DNA of 18,071 bases from Acidimicrobiia bacterium (lineage in GTDB: Bacteria > Actinomycetota > Acidimicrobiia > IMCC26256 > JAENVU01), in assembly GCA_017882945.1 (NCBI GenBank), contig JADGON010000008.1:1-18071 (forward strand), given 5' to 3'. The notes beneath the pieces were generated by a model, which saw nothing but the letters and a program-made list of their open reading frames with translations, did no database searches and had not been told where the DNA came from. The translations under genes were made by a program, and so were the position numbers. Position 1 is the stretch's first letter, and each line of letters opens with the position of its first letter. Positions 15,312-18,071 of this stretch are shown here, one piece after another.

Positions 15312-15599
15312 CTACGGAGCGCGTCGGAACTTCTGCCATTCCAGGCGGCGAGCAGCTTGCGTCGCCTTGTCGCCGGCTTCTTTGACCACACCGCTGACGC
15401 CTTCGGAGGATTCCGCCTCGCCAGCGCGCTTGCGCTCCTCGATGTCCGCGTGCAACTTCCCAATGAACTCGTAGAACTCGGTCTCGTTGTCGAAGGCGGC
15501 AACCTCGACGTGGCGGCGTTCGCGCCGAGACGGGTCGTAGCAGTAGTGCCGGACAACGAACCGCCGAATCGTGTCCTCGGCTGGGTCAACCCGGACCAT
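15312..15599 (-). CDS. Uncharacterised small protein
   Basis: I do not recognise a named family. The 95-residue product begins MVRVDPAEDTIRRFVVRHY, continues YDPSRRERRHVEVAAFDNETEF, has a helical stretch EFIGKLHADIEERKRAGEAE, and ends basic (AARRLEWQKFRRAP). The sequence is charged and soluble, with no signal peptide or membrane segment, and reads as a genuine protein rather than chance frame. I prefer the ATG at 15599; an alternative at 15623 adds eight residues but falls in repeat R4, and neither has a clear ribosome site. It is the only gene between repeats R3 and R4. Confidence 0.6.
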   Translation of the reverse strand: MVRVDPAEDTIRRFVVRHYCYDPSRRERRHVEVAAFDNETEFYEFIGKLHADIEERKRAGEAESSEGVSGVVKEAGDKATQAARRLEWQKFRRAP

Positions 15600-15620
15600 G
15601 GTTCGACAGTCTTCCCCTGC

Positions 15621-15660
15621 CATTGAGCGCTCGGCCAGGCCAGTGTTCGCCAATGTCCCC
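15621..15660 (+). repeat. Interspersed repeat copy R4
   Basis: The core at 15635-15660 reads CCAGGCCAGTGTTCGC then CAATGTCCCC, sharing the GTCTCC/GTCCCC type of end with R1 rather than the ACGCCA end of the others. CATTG at 15621-15625 and CAATG at 15651-15655 form a closing inverted repeat, extended by GCG/CGC next to them, and GAGCGCTC (15625-15632) is a palindrome. Confidence 0.65.
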
Positions 15661-15769
15661 CGAACGGATCGGCAGTTCTGGCGCACTGTTCCCGGCCCAC
15701 AGCTGGACCTTCTGCGGCAGCCCGCGTCAGCCCCGCTCGCCGATCATTTCCGGCAAGGTGTTGAAGGTC

Positions 15770-16387
15770 CTACTCGTCGGTGGCGAGGTTGCCGAACGTC
15801 GGCGCCCCGGCCGTCTCGTAGGTGAGTTGGAGCGTGCCATTGGCGTGGGTGACCGATCCAGTCAAGCGCAGCGCGGTGGGCATGGTCCCGTCGGCAAACA
15901 CGCGCTCCCCGCTACCGAGCAGCACCGGGAACAGCCACAGGTTCAGCCGATCGACGAGGCCGAAGCGCAGCAGTGACTGCACGAGGTTGAGACTGCCTAC
16001 GACGTGGACCTCATCGTGGCGCTCCTTGAGGGACGTGATGCCCTCGGCGAGGGTCCCGGCAACAATCGATGAGCCCTGCCAGGTCAGAGGGTCGGCGAGC
16101 GTGCGGCTGGCGACGTACTTGGGGACGCCGTTGAACAGGCCGCTGAACGGGATCTCCTCTGGAGCTGTCGGCCAGTAGTTGGCGAACATTTCGTAGGTCC
16201 TTCGGCCGAGGAGCAACGCGTCCATGCTCCTCTCCTGCTCGAACATGCGTCTGGACGACTCCTGGTCCGTCAGTGGCGCCTGCCATCCGCCGAGCGCGAA
16301 GCCGCTGTCGCCGTCCTCCTCGGGCGCGCTCGGCGACTGTGCTATCCCGTCCAGCGTCACCATTTCGGTCACGATGAGCTTCCCCAT
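15770..16387 (-). CDS. RibD C-terminal/dihydrofolate-reductase-fold protein
   Basis: This 205-residue protein belongs to the bacterial bifunctional deaminase-reductase C-terminal (RibD_C, DHFR-like) family. MGKLIVTEMVTLDGIAQ is the standard N-terminus, DALLLGRRTYEMFANYWP carries the fold's central motif, and LADPLTWQGSSIVAG, EVHVVGSLNLVQSLLRFGLVD and LNLWLFPVLLGSGERVF are canonical later blocks. The start at 16387 is supported by AGGAG six bases upstream; longer readings are not needed. Proteins of this stand-alone family, often annotated as dihydrofolate reductase, bind NADPH but rarely have a proven substrate. It is the sole gene between repeats R4 and R5. Confidence 0.9.
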   Translation of the reverse strand: MGKLIVTEMVTLDGIAQSPSAPEEDGDSGFALGGWQAPLTDQESSRRMFEQERSMDALLLGRRTYEMFANYWPTAPEEIPFSGLFNGVPKYVASRTLADPLTWQGSSIVAGTLAEGITSLKERHDEVHVVGSLNLVQSLLRFGLVDRLNLWLFPVLLGSGERVFADGTMPTALRLTGSVTHANGTLQLTYETAGAPTFGNLATDE

Positions 16388-16472
16388 GGTGTCTCCTCTT
16401 CCCGGTGAATTCGGCACCAGGTCAGACTCCGATCACGTGCGGATCTCATCGTTGGCGCCCGCCATCGCGAAC

Positions 16473-16537
16473 GCGCACAGAATGCCCGTTCTGGTGTGGG
16501 CTCGCTGCGCCAGGCCACGGTGCGTTAAGCACGCCAC
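16473..16537 (+). repeat. Interspersed repeat copy R5 with nested hairpin
   Basis: Here GCGCA (16473-16477) pairs with TGCGC (16506-16510) and GCCCG with TGGGC around the same TTCTGGTG loop seen in R3. The outer stem differs from R3 by a compensatory change (G-C to A-T), and the inner one by a G-C to G-T wobble. The core CCAGGCCACGGTGCG then TTAAGCACGCCA follows at 16510-16536. Confidence 0.8.
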
Positions 16538-16587
16538 CTTCGTAGAAACCGGGATCCCGCCAGGATCGGTGTGGATAGCGTGAACGC

Positions 16588-16980
16588 ATGAATCCCCGCT
16601 ACGACCGACTCCGCAGCGGCAATGCCTGGGACGAACCCGATCCTTTTGAAGGGGAACGGGTGTCTCCACTCGCTGATGTTGATCCGGACCTCGCCGAGTA
16701 TCTCGTCGCACGCCTCGCGGATCGCTGGTTGAACGCGACGGGTCTCAGTCTGTCCCGGAGGCCTGACGCCGTGAAACAGACGACGATCCAGGAAGTGGTG
16801 ACCCGCGATGGTGTTCGGTGCCTGCGAGCCACTCTTCCCCTCGCGTCGGGAAACCCCACAACGCAATGGGACGGCACTCGCGCGCAGGCCGAGAAGATCG
16901 TCGATTTCATGGTCGAACACGCGGCCAAGGAAGAGAAGTGGGACCGCGAGCACCTCGGACCGTCCGGCTGGGAGACCTGA
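16588..16980 (+). CDS. Uncharacterised small acidic protein
   Basis: This gene codes for 130 residues and matches no family I know. It reads MNPRYDRLRSGNAWDEPDPF, then DPDLAEYLVARLADRWLNATG, a beta-rich middle (KQTTIQEVVTRDGVRCLRATL) and a charged helical end (AEKIVDFMVEHAAKEEKWD). It has no signal peptide or membrane segment. The only plus-strand gene in the repeat-bounded region, it seems to carry its own promoter: TAGCGT at 16576-16581 lies six bases before the ATG, with no Shine-Dalgarno, consistent with a leaderless transcript. It sits alone between repeats R5 and R6. Confidence rests on composition, start context and lack of a better overlapping frame. Confidence 0.6.
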   Translation: MNPRYDRLRSGNAWDEPDPFEGERVSPLADVDPDLAEYLVARLADRWLNATGLSLSRRPDAVKQTTIQEVVTRDGVRCLRATLPLASGNPTTQWDGTRAQAEKIVDFMVEHAAKEEKWDREHLGPSGWET

Positions 16981-17028
16981 GCCAACGGGCCGAACGCAGT
17001 CGATCTTGCCCGCGGAGTAGTCCCCTCA

Positions 17029-17057
17029 GACCAGGCCACGGTGCGCTAATGACGCCA
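17029..17057 (+). repeat. Interspersed repeat copy R6
   Basis: The core at 17031-17057 reads CCAGGCCACGGTGCG then CTAATGACGCCA, the closest copy to the apparent consensus. A weaker stem CGGGC/GCCCG (16986-16990 with 17008-17012) lies upstream. Only 44 bases separate this core from R7, with no gene between. Confidence 0.75.
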
Positions 17058-17101
17058 GTGGGCCGTTGCGAGGACACAGGCGTTCGGGGACACTTCCGCG
17101 G

Positions 17102-17124
17102 GCCAGGCCACGGTTCGTGACGCC
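17102..17124 (+). repeat. Interspersed repeat copy R7 (3-base deletion)
   Basis: It reads GCCAGGCCACGGTTCG then TGACGCCT, matching the other cores with about three bases missing in the middle. It directly abuts the 3' end of the broken gene on the minus strand, whose frame runs through it. AGGCGT at 17079-17084 can pair with ACGCCT at 17119-17124. Confidence 0.65.
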
Positions 17125-17127
17125 TAG

Positions 17128-17367
17128 TAAACGAGGTAGTGAGTCGCCCAGCAGCCAGAGGTACCTGTGAACTTCGCTGCCGACGCGGTCCGCCATCTCT
17201 GCGATCCGTTCGACGATCTCAGATTCCACCGTCGCCGCTCGTCGAAGTTCGTCGGCAAGCTCTCGGGGCTGGAACACGTTGAAGACAGTGTTCCCATACG
17301 GATCGATGAAGCGCAGGCACGAGAACGAACGATCGCTCCAGACCTTGGCGGCTAGCCGGGTAGTGGG
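17128..17367 (-). pseudogene. 5'-truncated remnant of an uncharacterised protein gene
   Basis: The minus-strand frame below 17367 reads AKVWSDRSFSCLRFIDPYG, NTVFNVFQPRELADELRRA and VESEIVERIAEMADRVGSEV, ending with HRYLWLLGD at 17143. This is convincing protein sequence, with a hydrophobic beta segment then a long helix; I recall similar uncharacterised proteins containing RFIDPYGDTVFN, but no function. No ATG precedes it; going upstream the frame meets the TGA of the acetyltransferase gene at 17368-17370, with which it is in phase. It then runs on past 17143 into repeat R7, so the original stop also seems lost. Both ends look broken. Confidence 0.55.
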
Positions 17368-17865
17368 TCAGTTTGACTGAGCGGCGTGTCTGACCATTGT
17401 CCAGGACGATCCCTGCTTCTCGACAGGCACGAAACCGACCGACTCGTAGAGGCCACGCGCCGGATTGTCGCCGTTGACGCTGAGACTCAGAGCCGGGTAA
17501 CCGTGAGCAATGCTGGCCGTGATTAGGTCGACGAGAAGCCGACGACCGATCCCCTCGTGCCGACGCGACACGACTACGGCGATCGACAGTTCCGGGACAT
17601 CCTCAGAGATGAAGCCATAGCCATGGCTCGCCTCGGTGTAGGTCCGATACCAAGCCGCGCCCAGCGGGCCATCCCGTTCGGCAACGAGTCCATAGTCGCC
17701 GTGCCTCGGCCATCCAGCGAGGTACATCGCGTAGCGCGGATCGGCGAGCACCTGGTCGGCGGTCGGTGTCGGCTTGTCGGGGCGCCAGACTGCGGCCTCG
17801 CCAAGCATCGTCGCCAGAAAAGTGAAGTCCTCAGCCCCGGCCGGGCGACACCGAACGTCTTTCAC
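17368..17865 (-). CDS. GNAT-family N-acetyltransferase
   Basis: This 165-residue cytoplasmic enzyme uses acetyl-CoA to acetylate an amine. VKDVRCRPAGAEDFTFLATM is the usual N-terminal strand and helix, ELSIAVVVSRRHEGIGRRLL contains the acetyl-CoA pyrophosphate loop (RRHEGIG), and LSLSVNGDNPARGLYESVGF is the C-terminal motif, followed by the final strand. The GTG at 17865 is the only start that gives a normal N-terminus; longer readings run antisense or out of frame through the transposase end. The start lies just five bases after the transposase stop, so the native promoter may have been removed or replaced. The substrate is unknown. Confidence 0.85.
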   Translation of the reverse strand: MKDVRCRPAGAEDFTFLATMLGEAAVWRPDKPTPTADQVLADPRYAMYLAGWPRHGDYGLVAERDGPLGAAWYRTYTEASHGYGFISEDVPELSIAVVVSRRHEGIGRRLLVDLITASIAHGYPALSLSVNGDNPARGLYESVGFVPVEKQGSSWTMVRHAAQSN

Positions 17866-17870
17866 CTGGG

Positions 17871-18071
17871 TCAGTCTTCCAGCAGCTCGCAGAGCTGGGT
17901 GAGCGACCACGGATACTTCTCGACGCCTGCGGCCATCGCGGGCGTGGTCTTGGTCTCCGCGGCCTTGGTGAGGGTCTGGTGAGGACGGCAAAGGTTGTAG
18001 TGAGCGAAATGCAGGCTCACCGCGTGGGCCAGGTTCTCGACCTTCTTGGAGAACACGGTCCACCAGGCCAC
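17871..18071 (-). CDS. IS1-like transposase, C-terminal part (cut by window edge)
   Basis: The frame is open to the right edge and codes for at least the last 66 residues. FSKKVENLAHAVSLHFAHYN, then LCRPHQTL and TPAMAAGVEKYPWSLTQLCELLED match the end of IS1-family transposases widespread in environmental bacteria (pattern HYNFCRxHxTL, then TPAMAAG). The stop at 17871 lies five bases before the acetyltransferase start, leaving no room for an element's right inverted repeat, so this IS end appears truncated. Whether the rest of the transposase is intact lies outside the window. Confidence 0.75.
   Translation of the reverse strand: MAWWTVFSKKVENLAHAVSLHFAHYNLCRPHQTLTKAAETKTTPAMAAGVEKYPWSLTQLCELLED

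Noticed and set aside
14969..15700. 243-residue minus-strand frame across R3 and R4
   Set aside because: It overlaps the better-supported small gene at 15312-15599 in another frame, crosses two repeats and has low-complexity Arg-rich sequence.
16473..16537. Integron attC site at R5 (GTTAAGC fits GTTRRRY)
   Set aside because: The other copies have GTGAATG, GTCAATG or CTAATG at that place, and no matching RYYYAAC arm lies at the expected distance; kept only as an analogy.
13046..17124. CRISPR array
   Set aside because: The repeat copies are 45 to over 1100 bases apart, diverged and separated by genes; there are no regular spacers and no cas genes.
18058..18071. Eighth repeat copy (CACCAGGCCAC at the right edge)
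   Set aside because: It lies inside the transposase coding sequence and matches only the first bases of the core, so it is probably chance; sequence past the edge would decide.

Overview
The window is high-GC bacterial DNA, densely packed, with several start codons that lack a Shine-Dalgarno and sit a few bases after TANNNT -10 boxes (leaderless style). This and the gene families point to an actinobacterium with a CoA-thioester catabolic lifestyle, possibly an uncultured Acidimicrobiia-like lineage; the lineage guess is inference only.

Region 1 (1-6699, plus strand): the end of a type I CoA-transferase with a beta-subunit domain behind what looks like the tail of an alpha subunit, followed by a complete carbohydrate/glycerol-3-phosphate type ABC importer in the order ATPase, permease, permease, binding lipoprotein, binding lipoprotein. 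The two lipoproteins are a tandem UgpB-like pair served by one set of permeases.

Region 2 (11957 down to 6739, minus strand, convergent with region 1): a tightly coupled operon of acyl-CoA dehydrogenase, RidA-like protein, crotonase-fold protein, CaiB/BaiF CoA-transferase, DUF35 zinc-ribbon/OB protein and SCP-x-like thiolase. The last three junctions overlap by 1-4 bases. The dehydrogenase, crotonase and thiolase each lack a textbook catalytic residue, so the route is unlikely to be plain beta-oxidation; a thiolase plus DUF35 pair suggests an Ltp2-type retro-aldol or related C-C cleavage. A divergent aldo-keto reductase (12015-12983) shares a 57-bp regulatory gap carrying an inverted repeat.

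Region 3 (about 13.0-18.1 kb): an accessory mosaic. Small unrelated genes (extradiol dioxygenase, PadR regulator, RibD/DHFR-fold reductase, GNAT acetyltransferase, two unknown proteins) alternate with at least seven copies of a directly oriented intergenic repeat with a core of about 27 bp. Several copies follow a hairpin, and two copies show a nested hairpin with a compensatory base change. The segments resemble a gene-cassette array, yet the repeat does not fit the integron attC consensus. The region also holds three broken genes and the C-terminal end of an IS1-like transposase at the right edge. This repeat-delimited array is the strongest candidate for something undescribed.
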